Shown here: one piece after another, positions 50,023 to 59,152 of the stretch | Layout of the letters: each line of letters starts with the position of its first letter | Position numbering within the stretch: the first letter of the stretch is position 1 | Assembly (NCBI GenBank): GCA_964384025.1 | Contig: CAYLJJ010000014.1 | Location: 1-64,000, forward strand | DNA: 64,000 nt | From: CAYLJJ01 sp964384025 | Lineage (GTDB): Bacteria; Myxococcota_A; Bradymonadia; UBA7976; UBA1532 | Reading direction: 5' to 3' | Position numbers and translations under genes: made by a program | Notes under the pieces: model-generated | What the model was told of the DNA's origin: nothing | The model's database searches: none | What the model saw: only the letters and a program-made list of their open reading frames with translations

Positions 50023-52290
50023 ATGCGCCGTTTCTCCTTTATCATCCTCATTCTGCTCCTGGGGCTTGTTATGCCGAGTCTCATCCAGCGAGCAGCCGAT
50101 AAGAGTATTAGAAATATTTTAAGAAAAAGAGGATATAGAGCAAATTTTTCTCTGGAGCTTGACCTCCTGGGCTTCAAGCTGAAGGATCTTCAATTGAGCG
50201 GAGCACGAGGGCGGCTCTCAATAGCGCACCTCAGGGGAAAGGTCGATTGGTTCTCTCTTCAGCTCCTAAGCTTAGAGTTAAAGCGCGGTCATCTTCAGCT
50301 CAGAGCCTCCATTGAGGGCTCAGGGCTCAAGCCCCCAGACTTAGAGGAGCTAAAGCAGAGCCCTCTGGATCTCCTTGCGGAGGGTTTTGAGCTGCATGGG
50401 AGGGATCTTCAGCTTGAGGCTCGAGGCGCTCAGCTTCGCTTGGATCGGTTGCTGATCCGCTATCTTGGTTCAAAACGCTTCTTGGGAGAGCTTGAGGGCA
50501 GTTTAAGGGCTCGCGGCCAGCAGCTCCCCAGCGAGGCTAAGTTTCATTGGAGCCCCTCCAAAGGGATCAGAGCCGAGTTCAGGGGAGCGAGAGGGGCGCC
50601 GATCTTTGAATGTCAACGAGCTGGGGCTCAGATATGGGTAGAGTCTCTCAAGCTCCAAGGCGCTCATCCCAGAGCTGAGAGGGTCTTCCTTAAGGCCCCT
50701 GGCTTAGAGGCGGGGCTCTCTCGGTTGGAGTTGACATCCCCGCTGCGAATCTCGGGAGGAGAGGTTCAGATCGGCCCCGATGTTCAGGCAGCCCCCAGAG
50801 CGCTTCGAGCCTGCCTGAGAGGCTCGCAGGTGCAGAGCCTGGGATCGACGAGGGGAGCTGCCCAGGGGCAGAGCCTAGAGTTTGAGAAGCTGCGCCTTCG
50901 CTTTGAAGCTCCTCCACCTCTGGGACTCCAAGAGATCGATGCGTTGGAGGGTCAGCTTCAGGAGGACACGCTTCTCCTGAGAGGCCGCCTGATGGGCGCT
51001 TGGCTTCAGATCGATCAGCTCGACCCCCTGCGGGTCTCTCTTCGGGATCTGGCGCTTGAGCCGCTGCTTCAAGAGAACTTGCTCCCGCTCCCAGAGGGGC
51101 TTGAGTTCTCTGGAGGCTTAGATCTGGAGTTGCTGTTTGAGCCGAGCTTAGAGAAGCTTCAGCTCAAGTTCCGCCTTTGGGAAGCGAGGCTGATTCATCC
51201 AGGTTTGGCGCCAGAGCCTCTGGGACCCTCTGATCTTCGAGGAGATCTGCTGCTCCAGCATCACGGTGAAGCTTGGCGGCTCCCTGAGGGGCGCCTTGAG
51301 CGTGGCGCCCTCCGCTTGAATCTCAAGGGAAGCTTGAAACGCTCTCTATTGAAGCTCAAGCTGAGCCTGTTGGAGCTGGAGTGTCAAGCGGCGCTTCAAA
51401 GCCTACCGCCTGGACTCTTGGGACCCTACTCCGAGATGGAGATGAAGGGGCGATTCTCTCCCAAGCTCAGCCTCTCGCTGCCCTTAAAGCGACCTTGGGA
51501 GCTGGAGTTTGAGTTGAAGGGGCTCAAGGGTCGCTGCCCTATCCAGGCCCTCAAAGCTGCCAAAGAGGCTTGGCCTCTGCTCTCAGCAGGCCCTAAGGCT
51601 CCCGATGATGTGAACTGGCTCAATGAAGAGTTTCTCCTCCAACTGCGCGAGGGGGTGAGTCGCCCTGTTACGGTAGGGCCAGGGAGCAAAGGCTATATCC
51701 CCTTGAAGGCTCTGCCGCCCTATGTCGGTGGCGTGGCCTACCTCAGCGAGCAGATGGGCTTCTATCGGGGCTGGGCGATCAGCCCGACCTTGATCAAGCG
51801 GGGGCTGAGGATGAACCTACGGGAGGGACGCTTTGTATATGGTGGCAGCACGGTCAGCCAGCAGTTGGTTAAGAACCTCTTCCTCAGCCGAGAGAAGAGC
51901 TTAGCGCGCAAGCTGAGGGAGGCGCTGATCGCAGGACGGATGCAGGATCAGGTGCTCAGAAAGCGGATATTAGAGCTCTATCTAAACTGCATCGAGTTTG
52001 GACCCAACATCTATGGGGTGGGCGCAGCAGCGCGTTACTATTTTCAGAAGGATGCTCGCAAGCTGAGTCCTCGTGAGGCGATCTTCTTGGCGATGCTCAA
52101 GCCTGCACCCTGGCAAGGACCCATGTTTAAAAAGCGAGGGCAAACCTCCAAGAGCCCTTGGTGGACTGAGAGGGTCAAGATCCTGCGTCAACGTCTCTTG
52201 GAAGCGGGCTACCTAAGTGAATCAGCGGCCCAAGCTGATGAAGAGCGGGGGCCTCTTCGCTGGGACGCTCAGGGTCAGGCGCTGCCCTAA
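50023..52290 (+). CDS. Signal-anchored protein with C-terminal peptidoglycan glycosyltransferase (GT51) domain
   Basis: 755 aa from ATG 50023 (GAGGG upstream; the frame is open from 49975). An N-terminal anchor (MRRFSFIILILLLGLVMPSL) leads to about 480 residues of beta-rich sequence with LxLxxLxLxG patterns, like AsmA/DUF3971 domains. The C-terminal 220 residues are a GT51 domain: LSEQMGFYRGWAI (Glu about 573, in the place of the catalytic ED), GGSTVSQQLVKN, KLREALIAGRM, ILELYLNCIEFGPNIYGVGAAARYYF. No transpeptidase domain follows, so it is monofunctional. It should polymerise lipid II in the periplasm. The long front domain is unusual for this enzyme class. Confidence 0.82.
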   Translation: MRRFSFIILILLLGLVMPSLIQRAADKSIRNILRKRGYRANFSLELDLLGFKLKDLQLSGARGRLSIAHLRGKVDWFSLQLLSLELKRGHLQLRASIEGSGLKPPDLEELKQSPLDLLAEGFELHGRDLQLEARGAQLRLDRLLIRYLGSKRFLGELEGSLRARGQQLPSEAKFHWSPSKGIRAEFRGARGAPIFECQRAGAQIWVESLKLQGAHPRAERVFLKAPGLEAGLSRLELTSPLRISGGEVQIGPDVQAAPRALRACLRGSQVQSLGSTRGAAQGQSLEFEKLRLRFEAPPPLGLQEIDALEGQLQEDTLLLRGRLMGAWLQIDQLDPLRVSLRDLALEPLLQENLLPLPEGLEFSGGLDLELLFEPSLEKLQLKFRLWEARLIHPGLAPEPLGPSDLRGDLLLQHHGEAWRLPEGRLERGALRLNLKGSLKRSLLKLKLSLLELECQAALQSLPPGLLGPYSEMEMKGRFSPKLSLSLPLKRPWELEFELKGLKGRCPIQALKAAKEAWPLLSAGPKAPDDVNWLNEEFLLQLREGVSRPVTVGPGSKGYIPLKALPPYVGGVAYLSEQMGFYRGWAISPTLIKRGLRMNLREGRFVYGGSTVSQQLVKNLFLSREKSLARKLREALIAGRMQDQVLRKRILELYLNCIEFGPNIYGVGAAARYYFQKDARKLSPREAIFLAMLKPAPWQGPMFKKRGQTSKSPWWTERVKILRQRLLEAGYLSESAAQADEERGPLRWDAQGQALP

Positions 52291-52356
52291 CGATCACGGT
52301 TGAAGCTCCACTCCAGCCCTGCCAAAGTGAAGCCCCCCACAGGCTCGGTGAGAAGC

Positions 52357-53862
52357 ATGGTACAGCAGATCCCCAGACGCGGTGGCGTCCTCCTTCACCC
52401 CAGCTCTTTGCCCTTTGGGCGAGGCATCGGCGATTTGGGCTTGGGCGCGGAGCGCTTCCTAAATTGGCTTCAAGAGGCGGGGATGGGCCTCTGGCAGATC
52501 TTACCCCTGGTACCGCCCGGAGCGGGGAACTCCCCCTATTCAAGCTGGTCCGCCTTCGCAGGCAACCCCATGCTCCTGGATCTTGAGGATCTGGTTCGCG
52601 CTGGGCTCCTCCGCCATGAGGAGGTGGATCAGCTTTCCGCCGGAGAGCCTTGGTGGGTCAACTTTGCTCAGGTCCGCTCTCAAAAAGGCCCTCTACTGCA
52701 TCGCGCCGCTGCGCGTCTACGCCAGCGCCCAAAGCATCCCTGGCGTCCCGCTTTGGAACTCTTTCGGAGCGAACAGATCTGGTTAGAAGATGCGGCCCTC
52801 TTTCACGCTCTGCTTAAGCGGGAGAGATCTCCTTGGTGGGAGTGGCGCCCAGGCCTCAGAGAGCGCAGGCCCAAGACCCTTAAGGTGCTGCGCCAAGAGC
52901 TGGCCGACAAGCTGGAGGAGTTTACAATCCTTCAGTTCTTCTTTGAGCGTCAGTGGGGGCTCTTGCAGCAAAAGGCCAAGGCCCGAGGGATCGAAATCAT
53001 CGGGGATCTGCCCATCTATGTGGATGCCAACTCTGTCGATGTTTGGGCTCATCAGGATCTCTTCCTCCTCGACAAAGAGGGGCGTCGCGATCAGGTGGCT
53101 GGGGTCCCTCCCGATGACTTCAGCCCCAAGGGGCAACTCTGGGGTAACCCCCTCTACAACTGGGAGCGGATGGCTGAGACAGGCTACTCCTGGTGGATCC
53201 AGAGGATGCAGCGAGCGCTCTCGCTTACCGATCGGGTGCGCATCGATCACTTCCGCGCCTTCGCTGACTATTGGGCGATCCCCGCCGACTCGAAGGACGC
53301 CACTCAGGGGCGCTGGTGTCCAGGACCAGGGATGGAATTCTTTAAAGCCCTGGAGGATGCCTTGGGAGAGCTGCCCGTTCTGGCAGAGGATCTGGGCATC
53401 ATCGGAGAGAGGGTGCGTCAGCTCCTGAAGGAGAGCGGTCTGCCGGGAATGAAGGTGCTCCAGTTCGCCTTTGGTGATACTCCAGAGAACGCCTACCTGC
53501 CTCACAACCACAAGCAGCATTCGGTGGTCTACTCAGGGACCCATGACAATGAGACCACTTTGGGTTGGTGGTTTGGGAGCGATGAGAGGGTCCGCGATCA
53601 TGTGCGGCGCTATTTCGGCATTGATGGTCACGATTTGGTCTGGGATATCATCCGCGCGACTTTGAACTCTGTAGCGGACACCGCGATCATCACCATGCAG
53701 GATATCCTCTGTTTAGACAATCGAGGGCGTATGAATATCCCCGCTGAGCCCTTGGGAAACTGGGAGTGGAGGATGCATGAGGATGCTCTTAAACCTGAGA
53801 ATGCTTGGCGATTGAGAGAGCTTAATGGCCTCTATGGGCGCCTGCCCATCAGCGGGGCTTGA
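52357..53862 (+). CDS. malQ: 4-alpha-glucanotransferase (amylomaltase)
   Basis: 501 aa from ATG 52357, matching the 500-residue Thermus enzyme; TTG 52300 is the longer alternative, with no clear ribosome site for either. GH77 blocks: RGGVLLHPSSLP, GIGDLG, WQILPLVPPGAGNSPYSSWSAFAGNP, IIGDLPIYVDANSVDVWAH, GVPPDDFSPKGQLWGNPLYNW, RIDHFRAFADYW (nucleophile Asp), LAEDLGII (acid/base Glu) and YSGTHDNET (third Asp). It shuffles alpha-1,4-glucan chains in glycogen or maltodextrin use. Its end overlaps the convergent FGE-like gene. Confidence 0.96.
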   Translation: MVQQIPRRGGVLLHPSSLPFGRGIGDLGLGAERFLNWLQEAGMGLWQILPLVPPGAGNSPYSSWSAFAGNPMLLDLEDLVRAGLLRHEEVDQLSAGEPWWVNFAQVRSQKGPLLHRAAARLRQRPKHPWRPALELFRSEQIWLEDAALFHALLKRERSPWWEWRPGLRERRPKTLKVLRQELADKLEEFTILQFFFERQWGLLQQKAKARGIEIIGDLPIYVDANSVDVWAHQDLFLLDKEGRRDQVAGVPPDDFSPKGQLWGNPLYNWERMAETGYSWWIQRMQRALSLTDRVRIDHFRAFADYWAIPADSKDATQGRWCPGPGMEFFKALEDALGELPVLAEDLGIIGERVRQLLKESGLPGMKVLQFAFGDTPENAYLPHNHKQHSVVYSGTHDNETTLGWWFGSDERVRDHVRRYFGIDGHDLVWDIIRATLNSVADTAIITMQDILCLDNRGRMNIPAEPLGNWEWRMHEDALKPENAWRLRELNGLYGRLPISGA

Positions 53863-55198
53863 GGGCTGCGCACTTAGAGCTGCTGCTGGGGTAAGCGCAG
53901 CGGAAACCGAGGATGGGGGAGGTCCCTTGACCTCCTCGACGATAGCTCAGCCGCAGATGGCATAGATCCTCCTGAAAGTCTCCTCCTCGAACTGTATGAT
54001 AGCCTTCCAGGTTGGCTTGGGATGGGTGCTCTTCGTTGAGCGTCTCCTTTGAGACCTTAAAAGGGGTCTCTCCGCTGCGAGTCTCAAGATGAGGAAGGCA
54101 GTAAGGCACTGGGCTCGTTTCCCGTCCTTTGCACACCAGAGGATAATCTTTTGGATAGTCACACTCTGCATAGAGGCAGAGCGAGATCTGCTCCTGACAG
54201 CCCACAGCGCAGTCAGAAGGATCGGAGCCTGCGTTGATGCCTACTAAGATCTGAGGCTGTTCACAGGGGCTGTCTCCATTAGGGTAGACGCTGCTACAGT
54301 AGCTGGATTTTTCTTCCTCTGCGTTTGCTTCCTCTCCGTTGACGATCCCCAAACACCAACTTTGGCAGTCCTGGAAGCGTTGTTGGCAGGGACACTCTCC
54401 GAATCGATTCATCAGCTCTTCAGACCAGAAGATCTGCAGCTCCTCATCCACAAAGAGTTGCTCCCCAAGAGCTTGCTCTCCCTGAGCACCCTGAGGCTGC
54501 GGATCAGCACAGTAGGCGCGGGGATCATACTCGTCGAGAGTCCACTCTCGGACATTCCCAACCAGATCATAGATCCCAGCCACGACATCCAGCGAGGAGC
54601 TCTTGACCGCGCGCACACGAGTCTCTGAACATGCCTTCCAGGCGAGCTTTCCAGAGTTGTTCCCACAGCCATTTTGAAGATCAAAGTGGGTGTCCTGATC
54701 CCAGAGGAAGAGGTTCCCTCCATTGAATCTGCGGGCGCTGTATTCCCATTGAGCTTCTGTAGGGAGATCGCCTCCCTGAGCGCGGCAATATGTGCGCGCC
54801 TCCTCCCACTTGATCCCCACTACAGGGTAACTCCCAAAGTTGTCTCTGTCTTTGTAATAGCCGGTGATGAAGCCCTCCTGGCCCTCATAACCGACAGAGG
54901 AACGATGAGGCTTCACGCAATCATGAGCAACACAATGATGGTACTGATTAACCGTTACTTCATGCTCATCCATACAGAAATCTTTTACGTCAACAGTATG
55001 TACAGGGGTTTCTGGGCGCGCATCATTGTTACAAGCTCCCCCGCTCCACCATGAATCGCAGGGATCAAAGTTGGCGGAGCCCATCTGAAACGTATTTGAA
55101 CCTTCAATCCAGACCATCCGAGTTGGCTCAGGGGGCTCTATGCCTTTGGAGCAACTCAACAGAAAGAGCGTGAGCGTAGTGAGGAGTGGGCGAGACAT
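53849..55198 (-). CDS. FGE-sulfatase-like lipoprotein with Cys-rich insertion
   Basis: 449 aa. Lipobox LLSC (MSRPLLTTLTLFLLSCSK). Typical SUMF1 blocks: FQMGSANFDPC, DFCMDEHEVTVNQYHHCV, PVVGIKWEEARTYCRAQGGDLPTEAQWEYSAR, YDLVGNVREWTLDEY, TVRGGDFQEDLCHLRLSYRR, LGFRCAYP. A roughly 120-residue Cys-rich insertion splits the domain after the NVREW block. Of the two FGE active-site Cys, only the first position (DLCHL) is kept; the second is Ser, so catalytic oxidation is doubtful. Six bases after the PEGA gene on the same strand. Confidence 0.85.
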   Translation of the reverse strand: MSRPLLTTLTLFLLSCSKGIEPPEPTRMVWIEGSNTFQMGSANFDPCDSWWSGGACNNDARPETPVHTVDVKDFCMDEHEVTVNQYHHCVAHDCVKPHRSSVGYEGQEGFITGYYKDRDNFGSYPVVGIKWEEARTYCRAQGGDLPTEAQWEYSARRFNGGNLFLWDQDTHFDLQNGCGNNSGKLAWKACSETRVRAVKSSSLDVVAGIYDLVGNVREWTLDEYDPRAYCADPQPQGAQGEQALGEQLFVDEELQIFWSEELMNRFGECPCQQRFQDCQSWCLGIVNGEEANAEEEKSSYCSSVYPNGDSPCEQPQILVGINAGSDPSDCAVGCQEQISLCLYAECDYPKDYPLVCKGRETSPVPYCLPHLETRSGETPFKVSKETLNEEHPSQANLEGYHTVRGGDFQEDLCHLRLSYRRGGQGTSPILGFRCAYPSSSSKCAALKPR

Positions 55199-55204
55199 AA
55201 ATCC

Positions 55205-56383
55205 TCAGAAGCTGAATGTATAGATGAAGCCCCCAGGAGAGAGGGAGAGCTGACCTGGTAGGCTGATGGGTTGACCATAACGAGGGTTTCGATGCTCCAG
55301 GGGAATCTCAACGCGAAGCGCATCCCAGACGATCAGAGAGATTCCAGCAGCGAACATCCCTCCACCCAGGCCAAAGCCCAATTTCTGATAGCCAAGCAGC
55401 TCATCAAACTTATCTGTGTCATTGTATTCTTGATCCGCGAAGTAGCCTGCGACAAAGCCTGAGCCAATCGAAAGCCCTCCCAAAACCATCGTAGTCCACC
55501 CTAGAGGACTCCTCCAAGTAGAAGGTGTAAGTTTTGGCGATATCTTTGCCTCTACCCGCAGTATCCGACCTTTTTTTAGTTCAATCTGTTTATTGAACTT
55601 TTCATAACCATCTCGCTTAACAACAACTTGATAGTGTCCTTGTGGATAAGGGAGTGGCTCTTTAAATGGAGTCAAACCAATATTTTTCCCTTCGATATAC
55701 ACTGTTGCTTCTTTAATTGGGCAGTCCACATAGATATATCCCTGCGCCTTAGCTGTCTTTAACTGAATATTTAGGCGGAAAGGTTCACGTCTCTGCACCA
55801 CAATATCTTGGTAAAAAGGTTCATAACCATCCATCTGAACCCACACTTTATGAGGTCCAGGATGGATAAAGTTACGGTAGGGCGTAGTTCCAACTACCCC
55901 AAGACGCTTGTCATCTACAAAGACTTGAGCTCCCTTGGGCTTCGACTCGATGATCAGCTCCTGATCTCGCTCGATACGCGCCTCGCAGTTTTTGCGGGTG
56001 TTCATCGCTCGATCTCGTTTTGGACCGGTTGGAGCCTTCTCAAGGTAAAGCTCCATTTGAGAAACGCACTCCTCCCAGGACTCCAGCTGCTGATAGCTCA
56101 CCGCGATGCTGTAGAGCAGATCTTGTGAGTGATTGAGTTCATAGGAACGCCGAAATTTCTCGATCGCCTCTCGATAGCGCCCCTTACCATAGAGTTTATT
56201 ACCCTCTCGACGGCTCTCCTGCGCTTGAGTTCGCTCAGCAGCTGAGAGCTGAGCAGAAGCTTCAGGACTCAAGCTGATCTTCTTAGCCATCACAGGAGCA
56301 GAACTCGGGGGGGGCTTCTTTGGCTGTTGAGCGAGAGCAAAGCTAGGGAGCAGCATCAACAGGAGTTTGAGCCTTCTCAGCAT
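55205..56383 (-). CDS. TPR plus PEGA-domain envelope protein
   Basis: 392 aa. Signal peptide MLRRLKLLLMLLPSFALA. TPR pair at about 55-135 (NKLYGKGRYREAIEKFRRSYELN, LYSIAVSYQQLESWEECVSQMELYLEK). Two or three PEGA repeats follow (IIESKPKGAQVFVDDKRLGVVGTTPY, YVDCPIKEATVYIEGKNIGLTPF). The C-terminal part has two weak hydrophobic segments (GWTTMVLGGLSIGSGF, GGGMFAAGISLIVW). This TPR-PEGA layout is common in Myxococcota; role unknown. Upstream partner of the FGE-like lipoprotein. Confidence 0.85.
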   Translation of the reverse strand: MLRRLKLLLMLLPSFALAQQPKKPPPSSAPVMAKKISLSPEASAQLSAAERTQAQESRREGNKLYGKGRYREAIEKFRRSYELNHSQDLLYSIAVSYQQLESWEECVSQMELYLEKAPTGPKRDRAMNTRKNCEARIERDQELIIESKPKGAQVFVDDKRLGVVGTTPYRNFIHPGPHKVWVQMDGYEPFYQDIVVQRREPFRLNIQLKTAKAQGYIYVDCPIKEATVYIEGKNIGLTPFKEPLPYPQGHYQVVVKRDGYEKFNKQIELKKGRILRVEAKISPKLTPSTWRSPLGWTTMVLGGLSIGSGFVAGYFADQEYNDTDKFDELLGYQKLGFGLGGGMFAAGISLIVWDALRVEIPLEHRNPRYGQPISLPGQLSLSPGGFIYTFSF

Positions 56384-56527
56384 CCGTTCTCGCCTCTCTT
56401 TAAAATCGCGGTTCAGGTCTGGAAGCGAACCAAGATAGACTCCCCCTGCTCCCCTGTCAAAGCGAGGATGATCCTTTGCAAAACAAGCCCCCGAAAATAA
56501 ACTGGCCCCAAAATCTCTGGAGGCTGA

Positions 56528-57340
56528 ATGCGATCTTCTCTTCTCTGGCCCCTTTTGGGCTTACTGCTCTGGGCCTGTTCTGAAGAGGGAGGGAGCGAAA
56601 AGAACTCAGATCTCGCACTCCTTCACTTTGATCAGGGTCGATCAGATCTTCAAAGCGCCCAGCCCATCCTCGATATGGCCGCGCTTGACCAACATCCAAC
56701 AGATGAAGAGGCGCTCTCAGAGGAGGACACTGCGCCTCTGCTCCTTGATACCAGCCTCCCAGAGCCTGATCGGGTCGCCTTGAGGCTCGACACCAGCCTC
56801 CCAGAGCCTGATCTAGCTACACCAAGCCTCGACAGCGCTTTGGCCGATCTCCCAGCTCCAGAGCCCGACATCGGACGAGACGCCAGCCCAGCGCCCGATC
56901 TCCTCTCTCCTACACCTGACGCTGCTCCAGAGCCCGATATGGTTCATCCAGAGCCGGATACTGCTCCTCCCCCTATCGATTGGCCAGAGCGTCCCTCTGG
57001 ACAGTGCACCGAGGGGAGAGATTGTGAATCAGGCATGTGTAACAACAGCTCCCCAGGAGGCTTCTGCGAGGGCTGCCTCTGCGCGGCGGGGCATATCTGT
57101 AATTTTGGGACCTGCAACCGCGAATGCAGCGCTGAGGAAGATTGTCCTTGGGGGCTGCGCTGCGCTCGTATTCCAGGTGGCGATGGAGATATGGCTTGCG
57201 CCTTGATCTCTTGTGGAGAGGAGTACAGTTGCCCTGAACCTTTCATCTGTGATGAGGGCTTCTGTAGACGCCCTCACTGTCCCTGCCCTGAGCCTATGAC
57301 CTGCCTAAATGGCCGTTGTGCAGAGCCGGAGTTTCGATGA
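56528..57340 (+). CDS. Lipoprotein with Pro/Asp repeats and Cys-rich domain
   Basis: 270 aa. Lipobox LLWAC (MRSSLLWPLLGLLLWACSEE). GGAGG upstream of the ATG. Residues about 65-155 are low-complexity DTSLPEPD/APEPD repeats, a surface stalk. Residues about 160-270 hold EGF/Cys-rich motifs (CTEGRDCESGMCNNSSPGGFC, CSAEEDCPWGLRCARIP, CPEPMTCLNGRC). The TGA overlaps the next ATG (ATGA). A DNA direct repeat encodes the two LDTSLPEPD copies. Confidence 0.8.
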   Translation: MRSSLLWPLLGLLLWACSEEGGSEKNSDLALLHFDQGRSDLQSAQPILDMAALDQHPTDEEALSEEDTAPLLLDTSLPEPDRVALRLDTSLPEPDLATPSLDSALADLPAPEPDIGRDASPAPDLLSPTPDAAPEPDMVHPEPDTAPPPIDWPERPSGQCTEGRDCESGMCNNSSPGGFCEGCLCAAGHICNFGTCNRECSAEEDCPWGLRCARIPGGDGDMACALISCGEEYSCPEPFICDEGFCRRPHCPCPEPMTCLNGRCAEPEFR

Positions 57341-58242
57341 AGCTGATCTTCTCAACCCCCCAATACCAAAAGATGGCTGACCAGCTCTGTGGATCTCTAG
57401 GAGGGGAGCGTGGCGCTCTAGAGATCAGGAATTTTCCTGATGGAGAACGTTATCTGCGCATCCTCTCAGAGGTCAGCGGTCGAGATGTGATCCTCCTGGG
57501 AGGGACCGTCTCAGATGAGTGCACACTCTCGCTCTATGATCTGAGCTGCGCCATCTCCAAATATGGGGCGGCGCGCATCAGCTTGGTGCTGCCTTACTAT
57601 GGCTACTCCACCATGGAGCGGGCGGTGCGACCTGGAGAGGTGGTCACCGCCAAGACCCGAGCGCGGCTCTTCTCCTCTATCCCTACCCCTGGAGAGGGCC
57701 TGCGCCTCTTTCTCTTAGAGCTGCACAGCGGAGGTATTCCTCACTACTTTGAGCGCGATCTTACGGCCATCCATCTTCAGGCAACGGAGCTGATCTGCGA
57801 GGTCGCGCTGCGCTTGGGAGGAGCGGACTTTGTCCTTGGAAGCTGTGACGCTGGGCGAGCCAAGCGGGTGGCTGGTCTGGCCAACCGCTTGGGGGTAGAG
57901 GCTGCCTTTGTCTACAAGCGTCGTCTGGATGGCAGCACCACTGAGGTGACCGGCATCAACGCTCATGTAGAGGGCCGCACCGTGGTCATCTATGACGACA
58001 TGATCCGCACAGGGGGGACCTTGGTTGGCGCCGCCAAGGCCTATCGTAGGGCGGGAGCCAAGCGGGTGATCGCCATCGCCGTGCATGGCCTCTTCACCGG
58101 AGACTCCCTTGACAAGATCATGGCTCCAGGGATCTTTGATCGTGTGATCTGTACCGACAGCCACCCCCGCGCGGCTCTCCTCGCTGCCCGAGGTGGAGAG
58201 GTCATCTCTGTCGTTGATCTTTTGGCAAGGAGCCTCCATTGA
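57337..58242 (+). CDS. Ribose-phosphate pyrophosphokinase-like protein
   Basis: 301 aa from ATG 57337 (overlapping ATGA; the frame is open from 57316). PRPP synthetase family: FPDGERYLRI, VLPYYGYSTMERAVRPGE, ELHSGGIPHYF (usual DLHSxQIxGFF), KRRLDGSTTEV flexible loop, and the PRPP loop VVIYDDMIRTGGT intact. It would convert ribose-5-phosphate and ATP to PRPP. It is clearly divergent from housekeeping Prs and sits in a lipoprotein/thioredoxin/SUI1 operon, so it may be a paralogue with a modified role. Confidence 0.87.
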   Translation: MKLIFSTPQYQKMADQLCGSLGGERGALEIRNFPDGERYLRILSEVSGRDVILLGGTVSDECTLSLYDLSCAISKYGAARISLVLPYYGYSTMERAVRPGEVVTAKTRARLFSSIPTPGEGLRLFLLELHSGGIPHYFERDLTAIHLQATELICEVALRLGGADFVLGSCDAGRAKRVAGLANRLGVEAAFVYKRRLDGSTTEVTGINAHVEGRTVVIYDDMIRTGGTLVGAAKAYRRAGAKRVIAIAVHGLFTGDSLDKIMAPGIFDRVICTDSHPRAALLAARGGEVISVVDLLARSLH

Positions 58243-58778
58243 AGATCTGGACCGCGCTCAAAAATAAGCAGCGCTGGAAGCGTTGGGGCAAGGAAGCCCT
58301 GATCTTCCTGCTCCTCTTTATTGCGCTGATCTACTGGCAGCGCCGTGGCCTCCTCCCCGCCGATGGTCAGCAAGCTCCTGAGGTGATGATCTGGAACATG
58401 GAGGGGCAGCCGCTTCCGCTCAAAAGCTTCCAGGGCAAGCGCCTGATGCTGCATTTTTGGGCGACTTGGTGTAGCGTCTGTGCCTTGGAGCATGCAGCCC
58501 TCAACGCAGTTTATGAGGATCTGGAGCCCGATGAGGCGCTCTTGGCCCTGGTAGTTGCTCCTTTGGAGGAGCGGGAAAAAATCAGGGCCTATATCGCTGC
58601 TGAGGGGATCAAATATCCGGTCTATTTTGCAGGAGATGAAGCTCAACAGGCTTTCCAGGTTAAGAGCTTCCCCAGTAACTACTTTTTAAGCCCCACGGGC
58701 AAGATCACAGGGCGAGATGTGGGGATGTCATCCCGTTGGGGGATGGCTTGGCGCCTAAACCAAGCGGAGGATGGATGA
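58239..58778 (+). CDS. TlpA-like membrane-anchored thioredoxin-fold protein
   Basis: 179 aa. TTG start overlapping the previous stop (TTGA). Anchor at about 19-34 (EALIFLLLFIALIYW). Redoxin domain with HFWATWCSVCALEHAALNAVY; the redox pair is Cys78-Cys81. FPSNYFLSPTGKITG is the cis-Pro region. It likely reduces or isomerises disulfides of periplasmic proteins, fitting a neighbourhood with many Cys-rich exported proteins. Confidence 0.88.
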   Translation: MKIWTALKNKQRWKRWGKEALIFLLLFIALIYWQRRGLLPADGQQAPEVMIWNMEGQPLPLKSFQGKRLMLHFWATWCSVCALEHAALNAVYEDLEPDEALLALVVAPLEEREKIRAYIAAEGIKYPVYFAGDEAQQAFQVKSFPSNYFLSPTGKITGRDVGMSSRWGMAWRLNQAEDG

Positions 58779-59152
58779 AGAAGCGCAACAAGAGAGAGCA
58801 GGAGAGCCGACAGGACTTCAGCCAGGATCCAGGCTTTGGAACCAGCTTGGGGGCGCTCTTAGGACGGCTGGTACCTGAGGCTCCCGTGGATCCCACGCCG
58901 CAGAAGGCTGCGCCCAAACCTCCTGGACCCGAGACCTGGAGCCTACAGCTCTCTGTAGAGCAGCGACGCAGCAAGAAGCTGACCCGCGTGGTGGGTCTAC
59001 CAAAGGAGCACAAGGTGTTGGTTAAGCGTCTCCGCCGAGAGCTGGGAGTCGGGGTCTCTGTTGAGGGAGAGACGATCTGGGTACAGGGCGATCAGCGTGA
59101 TCGCCTACGTGGTTGGTTTCAGGCTGAAGGGGTCCGGCAGATTAAAGGTTGA
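58775..59152 (+). CDS. yciH: SUI1/eIF1 family protein (YciH-like)
   Basis: 125 aa from ATG 58775 (overlapping ATGA, GGAGG upstream). Residues about 55-125 match the SUI1 fold: LTRVVGLPKEHKVLVKRLRRELGVGVSVEGETIWVQGDQRDRLRGW, the same pattern as bacterial YciH. The first 50 residues are a Pro/Lys-rich extension. YciH is thought to affect translation-initiation fidelity. The usual Gly-Lys-rich loop before strand one is reduced, which may alter ribosome binding. Confidence 0.85.
   Translation: MKKRNKREQESRQDFSQDPGFGTSLGALLGRLVPEAPVDPTPQKAAPKPPGPETWSLQLSVEQRRSKKLTRVVGLPKEHKVLVKRLRRELGVGVSVEGETIWVQGDQRDRLRGWFQAEGVRQIKG

Noticed and set aside
52783..53520. 245-codon minus-strand frame inside malQ
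   Set aside because: Antisense to the catalytic blocks of a confident GH77 gene; a shadow frame.
57316..57336. Upstream start for the PRPP synthetase-like gene
   Set aside because: It would overlap the lipoprotein gene by 25 bases; the ATG at 57337 gives a standard ATGA overlap and the family N-terminus.
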